From Labrenzia sp. R4_2 (GTDB taxonomy: Bacteria; Pseudomonadota; Alphaproteobacteria; Rhizobiales; Stappiaceae): DNA of 64,000 nt. The stretch lies in the NCBI RefSeq assembly GCF_017743865.1, contig NZ_JAGHRJ010000006.1, positions 248,001-312,000 of the forward strand, in the 5' to 3' direction. Shown piece after piece: positions 55,891-64,000 of the stretch. Each line of letters starts with the position of its first letter. Position 1 is the first letter of the stretch. The position numbers and the translations under genes are program-made. The notes beneath the pieces are model-generated. The model saw only the letters and a list, made by a program, of their open reading frames with translations. It was not told the DNA's origin and did no database searches.

Positions 55891-58353
55891 TTAGCCGGCA
55901 GCTTTCATCCGTCCAATTTCCGCAAGAGCGTCTGAGATATCGTCTACCGACAGTGGTTTCGTCAGATAGCCCGCGGCCCCAACGTCGGCCGCCTGATCCC
56001 GGGCTTCCTGCATCACATCAGCCGTGACAATAAGGACCGGCACTTCAGGGCGTCCACTATCACGCTCGTCGCGGCGGATTTGCTTGACGGCGCTGATCCC
56101 GTCAAGGCCCGGCATGTGAAGGTCCATAAGGATCGCATCAAATGTCCCGCTTGCCGCTTCTACGACAGCCTTTTCGCCGTCCACGACCATCACCGGGACG
56201 TGGCCGAGCTTGCGCAACATGGCCTCGCTGAGCAGGCGGTTGATGTCATTGTCTTCTGCGACCAGCAATTTCAGGGGCCGGCCGGGTACCGCTGCACGGT
56301 TGGAGAGGAAACTGTTTTGAACGGGTTCTGCACTGACGTCCCAGGCATGGTCTGTGGTCTCGGCGTCCAAAAGGCCCGAGAACACCTGAACAAGAGTGTC
56401 AATTCGCACGGGGCGGATTAGATAAGCCGCATAGCCGGCTTCCCGCAGATGCTCCAGGCGGTCACGCTCTGGCGGTGAGATCAAGACGACGGCCGGTGCT
56501 TTACACCCGCTCAGGTGCGCCGATGCCAGCCATCCGGCGCTGTCCGAAAGCGCCGAATTGTCAACGACAAGCAAGTCAGCGCCCATGAGGGCCGTATCTA
56601 GCCCTTCGTTGCCAGGTTCCAGAACTGAGACGGTCGCGTCATGCTGTTCCAGCCGGTTAGCTATCAGGGGGCACTCGATCCGGCTGGAGGTGACGAAAAC
56701 GATCTTTCTGCCGGAAAACTTCTCCAGGCGCGGGTCTGTGGTTTCGGTCAGATCTTCCGGGATTGGCAGGGAAACTTCAAAAAGTGCACCGCCTTCTGAA
56801 GCGGGGCGCGCGCTGATGCCGCCGCCCATCAAGTGGGCCAGTCGTTGCGCGATGGCCAGGCCAAGGCCGGTGCCGCCAAACTTTCTGGCTGGTCCGTGAT
56901 CGACCTGTTCAAACTCCTGGAACAGGCGTTCCGCCTCGTCGGCGGCAAAACCGATGCCGGTATCCCGCACAACCAGATCGAGGAAACTGCCACCTTCAAG
57001 GTTCGGACGGCCGTGGAGCTCAACGGCAACACCGCCTTCATCGGTGAATTTGACGCCGTTCCCGATGAGATTGAAGAGGATTTGGCGCACACGGGTCGCA
57101 TCGAGCGTGACGTGTTCCGGCAGGCGGGAATCGATCAACGTACCAATTTCGAGGTGCTTTGCATGGGCTTTCGGCGCCAGCAGTTCGACCACGCTTTCAG
57201 CCAATGCACCGACCTTGACCGGAGCGGCGTAAATATCCAGTTTTCCTGCCTCAACCTTTGAAAAATCGAGCACTTCGTCGATCAAAAGCAGCAAGGTCTC
57301 GCCAGAGGTTTCCAGTGCCTCGATGTAGGCGCTCTGTTCCTTGGTCAGGCGTGTGTCGCGCAAAAGTGCTGCCATGCCGAGAACGCCGTTCAGCGGTGTG
57401 CGGATTTCATGGCTTACTGTCGCGAGGAACCGGGATTTTGCTTCGTTGGAGGTTTCAGCAGAGTGACGGGCCGCGAGCAGCTCTTCTTCGATTAAGCGGC
57501 GCTCTGTGACATCGCGCAAGACTGTCTGGACCAACTGCCGGTCGGTGGCAGTGTCCCGAACCGGAATATCGATCCGGGAAAACCAGCGCTCGCCCTGGGC
57601 GGTGCGCAGCCGAAGGTCACCAAAACCAATGCCGCCGTTGTTTTCCGCCGGTGCATCCAGATCGAATATCTCACCTGCAGCCTTGTTCGCGATCGGCAAC
57701 TGCATCAGCCGCCCGGGCTGCAGCTCATGGTCTTTTCCAAAAACATCGTCCGCAGCGGAATTGGCGTAGGTGATCGTGCCGGCTTGGTCGCGCCGGATGA
57801 CCACGTCGCCGAGCGTTCCAAGAATACTGGCGTGCCGTTCGTCGGACTCGCCGAGTTCCCAAGCCCGGTCTTCCAATTCCTCACAACGCGCCATTAAGCG
57901 GCGGATCTTTTCGTCCTTGTGCTGCAGGGACTGGATAGAGCGCTGCATGTCATCTGCAAACAACCGCCAAACCGCCAAACCACCAGCAAAGAATGCCAGT
58001 CCGACCCCGAAGAAGCGGTTGATGCCTTCTCCGGCGACGACATAGAGGGCGGCTGCCAAAGCGATGACCAGCCCAACCGTTGCTAGGTTCTGAAGTGCTT
58101 TTGCAGGCGCATCCACCGGAATGTCTGTGGCTCGGCGTCCGGGGCCAACTTCCGGGATGTCATCGAAATCGAAAGTGGTCCGGCTGGGCCGCTTCGCGCG
58201 GGTGTCGACCACAGCACCGTCGAGGTCGATGTCGCTGGTATTTGCGGCGATGGTGACCTGCTCTTCAGCAGACGGATCGGTGGCGCGCTGCTCTTTGTCC
58301 AGAGCAGCGTCCATCTCGGTAGACGACGCTGTTTTGCTGGTGTAACTGCCCAA
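55891..58353 (-). CDS. Hybrid sensor histidine kinase with PAS, kinase, degenerate receiver and receiver domains
   Basis: An 820-aa protein. The N-terminus is Asp/Ser-rich, with two membrane helices about residues 88-125 ('LVIALAAALYVVAGEG', 'GLAFFAGGLAVWRL') and a short coiled coil. A PAS domain spans about 175-285. The phospho-acceptor His315 is in 'VSHEIRTPLNG', and the ATPase has 'NLIGNGVKFTDEGG', 'DTGIGF' and 'GLGLAIAQRL'. A receiver-like stretch (about 550-665) lacks a clear acidic pocket. The last domain is a full receiver ('LLVAEDNDIN', 'DAILMDLHMPG'). The start is TTG at 58353 or ATG at 58314. No response regulator gene is adjacent, so the phosphorelay partner is unknown. Confidence 0.88.
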   Translation of the reverse strand: MGSYTSKTASSTEMDAALDKEQRATDPSAEEQVTIAANTSDIDLDGAVVDTRAKRPSRTTFDFDDIPEVGPGRRATDIPVDAPAKALQNLATVGLVIALAAALYVVAGEGINRFFGVGLAFFAGGLAVWRLFADDMQRSIQSLQHKDEKIRRLMARCEELEDRAWELGESDERHASILGTLGDVVIRRDQAGTITYANSAADDVFGKDHELQPGRLMQLPIANKAAGEIFDLDAPAENNGGIGFGDLRLRTAQGERWFSRIDIPVRDTATDRQLVQTVLRDVTERRLIEEELLAARHSAETSNEAKSRFLATVSHEIRTPLNGVLGMAALLRDTRLTKEQSAYIEALETSGETLLLLIDEVLDFSKVEAGKLDIYAAPVKVGALAESVVELLAPKAHAKHLEIGTLIDSRLPEHVTLDATRVRQILFNLIGNGVKFTDEGGVAVELHGRPNLEGGSFLDLVVRDTGIGFAADEAERLFQEFEQVDHGPARKFGGTGLGLAIAQRLAHLMGGGISARPASEGGALFEVSLPIPEDLTETTDPRLEKFSGRKIVFVTSSRIECPLIANRLEQHDATVSVLEPGNEGLDTALMGADLLVVDNSALSDSAGWLASAHLSGCKAPAVVLISPPERDRLEHLREAGYAAYLIRPVRIDTLVQVFSGLLDAETTDHAWDVSAEPVQNSFLSNRAAVPGRPLKLLVAEDNDINRLLSEAMLRKLGHVPVMVVDGEKAVVEAASGTFDAILMDLHMPGLDGISAVKQIRRDERDSGRPEVPVLIVTADVMQEARDQAADVGAAGYLTKPLSVDDISDALAEIGRMKAAG

Positions 58354-58484
58354 GAAACCTACTCACTACAAGACCCAGTTCACGCCACAGTGCACGGGAA
58401 TCTTTGAAAAATCGTTTCATTGGCAGTTTTTCCGAGGATGTAAGTCTCCTCGGGAGTTTTCAGCAAACACCGATATCTTGTCGC

Positions 58485-60281
58485 TCAGTGATTGTCGCGG
58501 GGCAGACCTTTGTGCGCGACGTCCTGATATTTGACCGCGGGCTCCAAAACCATGCCCTTGTCGAACTGGGCCACCATACCGCGCTGGATTTCCTGCCAGG
58601 GCGTTTGGCTCTCGGCAACTTGGAACCCTCCGCTTTCTTCAAGCTGTGCGCGGCGCTGGGCCAAATCTTCGTCCGATATGAGAATGTTGGCTGATCCTGC
58701 TTTCAGATCGATCCGCACACGATCCCCGGTTTGCAACACCGCCAATCCGCCTTTTGCTGCGGCCTCGGGTGCTGCATTCAGGATCGAGGGAGAACCTGAT
58801 GTGCCGGATTGCCGGCCGTCGCCGATGCATGGCAGGGCCGTTATCCCTTGTTTGATAAGCGCCGCCGGGGGCTGCATGTTCACCACCTCAGCCCCGCCCG
58901 GGTAACCGATCGGACCTGTTCCGCGAACGAACAGCATACAGTTTTCATCGATCTCCAGCTCCGGATCGTCAATCCGGTGATGGTAATCCTCCGGACCTTC
59001 GAAAACGATTGCGCGGCCTTCAAAAGCATCCGGGTCGTTCGGATTTGAGAGGTAGCGGTTGCGGAACTCTTCAGAGATCACGCTGGTTTTCATGATCGCG
59101 CTGTCGAAGAGGTTGCCCTTCAGGTTCAAGAACCCGGCCTTTTCCAACATCGGCGCGTCGAATGGTTTGATGACATCGGGCAGATCGGTGACAACGCCGG
59201 CGCAGTTTGCCTCAATCGTTTTCCCGTTTGCTGTCAGCGCGTCTGGGTGCGGAATTTGTCGATGGCGAAGCAGCTCGGCAACAACAGCCGGGACACCGCC
59301 CGCGTGGAAGTAATCTTCACCCAAATAGGCGCCGGCAGGCTGAAGATTGACCAGAAGCGGCACGTCATGACCAATCTTCTGCCAATCGTCATTCGTGAGC
59401 TCGATCCCAAGATGCCGGGCGATGCCGTTCAAATGAATTGGAGCGTTTGTGGACCCGCCAATTGCCGAATTCACGACGATGGCGTTTTCGAAGGCTTGCC
59501 GGGTCATGATGTCGGATGGTTTCAGGTCCTCATAAGCCATTTCCACGATCCGGCGGCCGGTTTCATAGGAGATGGCGCCGCGTTCCCGGTAAGGCGCTGG
59601 AATGGCGGCCGCCCCCGGAAGCTGCATACCAAGAGCTTCGGCGAGAGAATTCATGGTCGTTGCCGTGCCCATTGTGTTGCAATAGCCAACAGAGGGGGCG
59701 GATGAGGCGACAAGATCCATGAAGCCTTCATAGTCGATGTCGCCTGCAGCCAGCATTTGCCGGGCTTTCCAGACGATGGTGCCCGAACCTGTACGCTCTC
59801 CCTTGTGCCAGCCGTTGAGCATCGGGCCGACCGACAAGGCGATTGCCGGGATGTTGACCGTCGCGGCGGCCATGAGGCAGGCCGGTGTGGTCTTGTCGCA
59901 GCCGATGGTCAGGACAACCCCATCAAGCGGGTATCCATGCAGCAATTCGACTAGGCCGAGATAGGCAAGGTTCCGGTCGAGCGTTGCCGTTGGCCGCCGT
60001 CCGGTTTCCTGAATCGGATGCACGGGGAATTCAAATGCGATCCCGCCAGCGTCCCGAATGCCTTCGCGCACACGCTTGGCAAGCTCAAGGTGGTGGCGGT
60101 TGCACGGTGAGAGATCCGACCCTGTCTGGGCGATGCCGATGATCGGTTTTCCGGACTGCAGTTCTTCGCGGGTAATCCCGAAATTCAGATAACGTTCGAT
60201 GTAAAGCGCCGTCATCCCCGGGTTGTCTGGGTTGTTGAACCAAGCGGCAGAACGGAAATTCGGTGTCTTGGTGTGTGTCAT
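58485..60281 (-). CDS. IlvD/Edd family dehydratase, probable D-xylonate dehydratase
   Basis: A 598-aa iron-sulphur dehydratase. It resembles Caulobacter XylD closely by eye: 'DWFDNPDH'-type '[24 protein letters not shown]', '[21 protein letters not shown]', '[10 protein letters not shown]', '[10 protein letters not shown]' and '[14 protein letters not shown]'. The three Cys of these motifs are the cluster ligands. In that case it makes 2-keto-3-deoxy-D-xylonate in the non-phosphorylative pentose pathway. L-arabinonate dehydratase is a close alternative. ATG 60281 follows AAGG; a GTG at 60308 is rejected. No other pentose gene is next to it, so the substrate rests on similarity alone. Confidence 0.85.
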   Translation of the reverse strand: MTHTKTPNFRSAAWFNNPDNPGMTALYIERYLNFGITREELQSGKPIIGIAQTGSDLSPCNRHHLELAKRVREGIRDAGGIAFEFPVHPIQETGRRPTATLDRNLAYLGLVELLHGYPLDGVVLTIGCDKTTPACLMAAATVNIPAIALSVGPMLNGWHKGERTGSGTIVWKARQMLAAGDIDYEGFMDLVASSAPSVGYCNTMGTATTMNSLAEALGMQLPGAAAIPAPYRERGAISYETGRRIVEMAYEDLKPSDIMTRQAFENAIVVNSAIGGSTNAPIHLNGIARHLGIELTNDDWQKIGHDVPLLVNLQPAGAYLGEDYFHAGGVPAVVAELLRHRQIPHPDALTANGKTIEANCAGVVTDLPDVIKPFDAPMLEKAGFLNLKGNLFDSAIMKTSVISEEFRNRYLSNPNDPDAFEGRAIVFEGPEDYHHRIDDPELEIDENCMLFVRGTGPIGYPGGAEVVNMQPPAALIKQGITALPCIGDGRQSGTSGSPSILNAAPEAAAKGGLAVLQTGDRVRIDLKAGSANILISDEDLAQRRAQLEESGGFQVAESQTPWQEIQRGMVAQFDKGMVLEPAVKYQDVAHKGLPRDNH

Positions 60282-60365
60282 CAGCGCCTTACCCTCTGTT
60301 CCCCTCACGGCAGAGGGTGTGAGCCGATAAATACCCGCTCGAACAGGCTTGTAAAGCGCATTAGA

Positions 60366-61934
60366 TCAACTCGCTGCGATCAGGCTCCCTGCGTTTGTTT
60401 CTTGTTTGCGATCTGCAACAGAATAACGCGCGAAAGCCCAGAGGACGGTGAGACTGACAAGGAATAGAACAGGGGCCGCCGACATGGGGAGCAGCAACGA
60501 ACCACCGCAAACCCCGCACAAAATCGACAGGCCCGACAAAAACCGTTGCGCGTGAGCGGCGAGCGCCGTGCGTCGCATGGCAAGGTCCTTAAGCGCAGGA
60601 AATGCGCCGATGTCTTCTGTGTTGCTCACAGCCAGGATCGCCGTTTGCGGTGTGCTGTTATCTTCTGCGGTCTCATCGACGGATCTCAACTCCAAAGAGG
60701 TGCGATCCTGCGACAGGGTCAGCACCAAAGGTTGTTGATCGCCCAAACAGCGGTGTGCCGCTTCCGCCGCGCTTTCGCCGGGACGCGGGTCTGCAACCGG
60801 TTCCAGGCCCAGCATGTTGGCAAGGGCTTCGCGCGTCTTTTCACTGTCCCCGCTATAAAGCCAGGGCACGAGGCCTTCCCCGCGCAGCGCAAAGGCAGCA
60901 ACACCTGCATCTTGCCGCAAGGTGCCTTCAAGACCGAGGACACCAACTACCCGGCCGCCCACAGCAACCCTGAGAACCGTTTTGCCGTCGGCTTCAAGTG
61001 AGCGTGCGATGGCGTCGGCGGTGAAGCTGTCGATCTTGTGCTTCTGCATCAGGTTGGCCGTGCCGATCACGATACTTTGCCCGCCGAGTAAGGCGACTGC
61101 GCCCAGCCCAGGCGCTTGCTCGAAGCGATCGGGCCGCTTGATGTCGACACGCCATTGCTCCGCCAGTTGGCGCAAAGCTTCTGCGACGGGATGATCGCTC
61201 CCGCTTTCAGCCGATGCGGCAACGGCGAGTAGCGTTTTGGGTTCATTGTTGAAAGCCATGACATTGGTCACCACCAGGTTTGGGCCAGACATGACGGCGG
61301 CCTTGTCGATGACGATATCGCGGGCCGACGCGACCTTGGCGAATGCTGCGGTCCCAAGGCTCCGAACCCCGGCGGCCCTGGCCGCTTCCAAATAGACCTT
61401 GTCTGCAAAGGCGTTGATGCCATCAACGAAATAGGGCCAGGAGAGCACCAGGCAAACAACAGCCGCAATCGGTGCCTGATCGGGATTTACGCCAAGCCAA
61501 AGGGCGCCGCATAGAAGGCTGAGTTGGCTGGACGCAAAAGCTTCTTTGAGCCCGGTCCGTTCGCCACGTGGTGGCAGGATCCAAACAGCGAGTGCGCGAA
61601 GGATCATCATGAGTCCGGCGGAAAACGCAGGGGCATGGGGGGTGATTCCTCCGGTTGAAATGAATGGGAGGAAGGGATCTACAATCAGCAGTCCCCCGCA
61701 AATGAGCGCCGTTGCATAGTTCAAGCTCCGTCCAGCCGCGGCTTCCGGACAGAAAGCCAGACTGGTGGCTGAGAACAGAACCGACATCGCGCAGAGGCTG
61801 ATAACGGACACAGTGTTTGGTTCTGTGCCTGAATGCGCTGATGCTACGGCGAGAAGAGTTGATGCGATTGCGATCAGTGTCGCCCTGCTGATGACTTCCA
61901 GTGAGAGAGCCGGCTTTTTTGCGGCCTGTTGCAT
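60366..61934 (-). CDS. P-type ATPase homologue without catalytic motifs (pseudo-P1B ATPase)
   Basis: A 522-aa membrane protein with about six N-terminal helices (residues 15-170), a cytosolic P/N-like region, and two C-terminal helices near 475-510. It aligns with P1B heavy-metal ATPases: 'GSDHPVAEAL' keeps the His-Pro motif of the N domain, and 'VAVGGRVVGVLGLEGTLRQDAG' and 'YSGDSEKTREALANMLGLEP' match the P domain. But the phosphorylation motif DKTGT is DKAAV (210-214), the membrane CPx is SWP (165-167), the actuator TGE is missing, and the C-terminal GDGxND loop is gone. It can hardly pump ions. It might be a regulatory or subunit-like relic. Start 61934 follows GGGGA. Its upstream DNA is AT-rich. 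Confidence 0.7.
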   Translation of the reverse strand: MQQAAKKPALSLEVISRATLIAIASTLLAVASAHSGTEPNTVSVISLCAMSVLFSATSLAFCPEAAAGRSLNYATALICGGLLIVDPFLPFISTGGITPHAPAFSAGLMMILRALAVWILPPRGERTGLKEAFASSQLSLLCGALWLGVNPDQAPIAAVVCLVLSWPYFVDGINAFADKVYLEAARAAGVRSLGTAAFAKVASARDIVIDKAAVMSGPNLVVTNVMAFNNEPKTLLAVAASAESGSDHPVAEALRQLAEQWRVDIKRPDRFEQAPGLGAVALLGGQSIVIGTANLMQKHKIDSFTADAIARSLEADGKTVLRVAVGGRVVGVLGLEGTLRQDAGVAAFALRGEGLVPWLYSGDSEKTREALANMLGLEPVADPRPGESAAEAAHRCLGDQQPLVLTLSQDRTSLELRSVDETAEDNSTPQTAILAVSNTEDIGAFPALKDLAMRRTALAAHAQRFLSGLSILCGVCGGSLLLPMSAAPVLFLVSLTVLWAFARYSVADRKQETNAGSLIAAS

Positions 61935-62531
61935 GATGATCCCCGTTCCCTGTGCTTTCCCGGTCGCGTGACGCCGAGTGTCGCTCCGGATTGAAAATGC
62001 AGTACAGGCGGTCTGTGCTTCAATCTGGCGGTCAGGTAGCTCCAACGGGGAGCGGCTTTGCCTCTTGGCAGGAATACCGATGATTTGGTCGATTGGATCG
62101 AAATACAATGCCGGAGGAAAAAGTAAAATAGAGTTATATGTATCAATATGGAAAATAAGATTAGAAAAATCCTAATATCATAAAATAAAAAATCATTGCA
62201 ACGAATTTTGGTGGAGAAAAAGAGATTGTTTTATTTAATCATAATCGGCAAAAATACGCCGGGGTTATTTCTCACAAATCGGAATTACGATTGATCGGGA
62301 ATTGAATATCGGCGAAAACACTAAATGGAAAAGACTTAAAAACAGGGGCGGCAACAATTGCCGGGTCCGGAGTCCACTGTGACTATCGGTGGGCGGCAAA
62401 TCGGGAATCAGGAGTGTCTGCAGAGTCAAGTGGACGACTCAGGTGAATCTCAAAAAAGACTCATAAACAGTGACTTAGCTGGTTTGGGACACTGTCCCGC
62501 GGAAGGCGGGACAGTGCAAAGCTTTGAAGTA
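61935..62531. other. AT-rich gap between the pseudo-ATPase gene and the ABC transporter gene
   Basis: A 597-base gap with no supported gene. Bases about 62100-62340 are strikingly A/T-rich compared with everything around them and probably hold the promoter of the pseudo-ATPase gene (- strand). Bases 62490-62516 hold a strong hairpin behind the ABC transporter gene. A plus-strand frame at 62358-62573 overlaps the ABC gene and is not believed. Confidence 0.6.
62490..62516 (-). terminator. Strong hairpin after the ABC transporter gene
   Basis: CACTGTCCCGC (62490-62500) pairs perfectly with GCGGGACAGTG (62506-62516) around GGAAG. It lies 15 bases beyond the stop read on the minus strand. No T-run follows, so it may terminate weakly or protect the mRNA 3' end. 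Confidence 0.6.
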
Positions 62532-64000
62532 TCAGCCTATTTCCAGATTGGCTCGGGACAGCAGCTCCATTGACGGCATCAGATTAAGAAGCTGCTGCGT
62601 ATATTCGTGCTGAGGGTTCTCAAACAGCTGATCGCAGTCTGCCACTTCGCAGAGCTCGCCGTTGCGCATGACACCGATCCGGTTACACATCTGGCGGATC
62701 ACTGCGAGGTCGTGACTGATGAACATCATAGTCAGCCCGAGTTCTTCTTGCAGATCTTTCAGAAGATTGAGGATCTGTGCCTGGATCGATACGTCCAACG
62801 CGGACGTCGGTTCATCACAGATCAAGAAACGCGGACGGGTCGCGAGGGCCCGCGCAATTGAGATCCGTTGGCGCTGACCACCGGAAAACTCATGCGGGAA
62901 TTTCTGGCCTGCGGCCGCGCCCAAACCGACGTGATCCAGCAGATCATCAACGATCTGACGAACTTCGGAATTGCTGGAGGCCAGTTTGTGGAACTTGATC
63001 GGCTCGGCAATGATGTCCTTGACCCGCATCCGCGCATTGAGCGACGAATAGGGATCCTGGAAGATCATTTGCATCTGCCGGCGCATCGCCAGAATTTCTT
63101 TCTGGTTCTTCAGTGATGTCAGTTCCGTCTTGCCGAAGAGGATTGACCCGCCGCTCGGGTGATAAAGCCCGGTGATCACGCGTGCGATGGTGGATTTACC
63201 AGAGCCACTCTCACCGACGACACCGAAGGTCTCGCCTTCGTGAATATCGAAACTGACCTTCTTGACCGCATGGAAGTATTCCCGCTTCGAGGGGAAAATC
63301 GATCCCTTGGTCTCAAAGCGCATCTCCAGGTCCCGTATCTGGACCAGAGGCCCTGTCACCTTGTCATAGTCCCGGGACTTGCCGAGCCAGTGGGTGGAGA
63401 TGTCGATATGTTTTTGAGGCGTGCCAGCCTTCTCGATGTAGTTGACCACCGGGAACCGCTCGACCTTGATATCGGGCCGGGGAACGGCGGAAATCAGGCT
63501 CTGCGTATAAGGATGCTTTGGAGCACCAAGGACCTGATTGGTTTCCCCATACTCCACCAGCTCGCCGTGGTACATCACCGCAACATGGTCCGTGATGTCC
63601 GCAATCACGCCCATGTCGTGGGTGATCACGAGCATCGCAACGTTTCGTTCTTCACAGAGCTTTTTCATCAGCTCCAGGATTTGCGCCTGGATGGACACAT
63701 CAAGCGCTGTGGTCGGCTCATCAGCAATCACAAGCTCCGGCTCGGCGCAAAGTGCGAGCGCGATTACAACACGCTGGCGCATGCCGCCGGAGAACTGGTG
63801 CGGGTACTGTTTGATCCGCTCAGAAGGATTGGGAATGCCGACCGCGTCGATCAATTCAATCGCCCGCTGCTGTGCTTCCTTGGCAGAAAGGGGCAGGTGC
63901 GTACGGATTGTCTCCACCAGCTGGGATTCGACCGTCTGCAGCGGATCCAGCGAGGTTAGAGGATCCTGGAAGATCATGCCGATCTTCCGGCCCCTGAGCT
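62532..64000 (-). CDS. Dipeptide/oligopeptide ABC transporter, dual ATP-binding protein (N-terminus cut off)
   Basis: The frame runs off the right end of the window; 489 codons are seen. Two nucleotide-binding domains lie in one chain. The first shows '[11 protein letters not shown]', signature 'FSGGMRQRV', Walker B '[11 protein letters not shown]' and the Opp/Dpp tail 'HPYTQSL'. The second has Walker A 'GESGSGKST', Q-loop '[10 protein letters not shown]', signature 'FSGGQRQRI', and Walker B '[11 protein letters not shown]'. This is the GsiA/YejF-like fused form of DppD-DppF, which powers peptide or similar solute import. The permease and binding-protein genes would lie past base 64000. A hairpin after the stop probably marks the end of the transport operon. 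Confidence 0.93.
   Translation of the reverse strand, partial: LRGRKIGMIFQDPLTSLDPLQTVESQLVETIRTHLPLSAKEAQQRAIELIDAVGIPNPSERIKQYPHQFSGGMRQRVVIALALCAEPELVIADEPTTALDVSIQAQILELMKKLCEERNVAMLVITHDMGVIADITDHVAVMYHGELVEYGETNQVLGAPKHPYTQSLISAVPRPDIKVERFPVVNYIEKAGTPQKHIDISTHWLGKSRDYDKVTGPLVQIRDLEMRFETKGSIFPSKREYFHAVKKVSFDIHEGETFGVVGESGSGKSTIARVITGLYHPSGGSILFGKTELTSLKNQKEILAMRRQMQMIFQDPYSSLNARMRVKDIIAEPIKFHKLASSNSEVRQIVDDLLDHVGLGAAAGQKFPHEFSGGQRQRISIARALATRPRFLICDEPTSALDVSIQAQILNLLKDLQEELGLTMMFISHDLAVIRQMCNRIGVMRNGELCEVADCDQLFENPQHEYTQQLLNLMPSMELLSRANLEIG

Noticed and set aside
58485..62108. Pentose catabolic operon including the P-type ATPase homologue
   Set aside because: Only the dehydratase fits that pathway. 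The ATPase homologue has its own ribosome site and an AT-rich upstream region, and no other sugar genes are near.
62358..62573. Possible 71-aa gene in the AT-rich gap
   Set aside because: It overlaps the end of the ABC transporter gene and a strong hairpin, and has no ribosome site or conserved feature.

Overview
This 64 kb window is a dense stretch of chromosomal DNA, moderately GC-rich by eye, from an alphaproteobacterium. The best guess is a marine member of the Hyphomicrobiales close to Roseibium/Labrenzia (Stappiaceae). That rests on gene order and on family-specific proteins: ppsR-maf-aroE-coaE-dnaQ, fabI-fabB-fabA facing irr, regBA beside secB, hisB-DUF2628-hisH-(DUF1330)-hisA-hisF-hisE-coaA, hrcA facing rph-rdgB-hemW, and olsB. 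No rRNA, tRNA, CRISPR array, transposase or phage gene was seen. The window cuts ppsR at its left end and a dual-ATPase peptide ABC transporter gene at its right end.

Layout. 1-3.3 kb: ppsR (partial), maf, aroE, coaE and dnaQ, with overlapping or closely spaced starts. 3.6-10.8 kb: a 2-hydroxyacid dehydrogenase, an exported SH3 protein, the fabA-fabB-fabI unsaturated fatty acid operon facing the iron regulator irr, then nth with a GNAT enzyme and a DUF2244 membrane protein. 10.8-14.7 kb is the least ordinary part: an MFS exporter, an unrecognised 424-aa protein, and an orphan Imm11-like (DUF1629) gene bracketed by two inverted-repeat elements. 14.7-22.7 kb: mutS, malic enzyme maeB, secB and the redox two-component system regBA. 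22.8-26.5 kb: an exported protein that appears to combine a VHL-beta-like and an MliC-like domain, and a Cache-type chemoreceptor.

26.6-31.7 kb is the his operon ending in coaA. 31.9-36.4 kb: pyrF, an arginase-ornithine cyclodeaminase pair facing an Lrp/AsnC regulator with two palindromes in its promoter, and an Ada-like repair protein without the N-terminal domain. 36.5-45.1 kb: moeB-like, DUF2798, trpF, trpB, then two tiny genes splitting trpB from trpA-accD-folC-(exported protein). 45.2-49 kb: hrcA facing rph-rdgB-hemW. 49.1-52.3 kb: a PHA depolymerase-like hydrolase fused to a helix-hairpin-helix domain, DUF2852 and a YgjP-like metallopeptidase. 52.3-62 kb, all on the minus strand: a class A penicillin-binding protein, olsB, a hybrid histidine kinase, a D-xylonate dehydratase-like enzyme and a P-type ATPase homologue that has lost its catalytic motifs. 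An AT-rich gap then leads to the partial peptide-import ATPase.

Most of the window is core metabolism. The most unusual items are the VHL/MliC exported protein, the dead P-type ATPase homologue, the PHA hydrolase-HhH fusion, the bracketed orphan immunity-like gene with its repeat family, and the twin Lrp-type operators. I found no convincing multi-gene system that is clearly undescribed.
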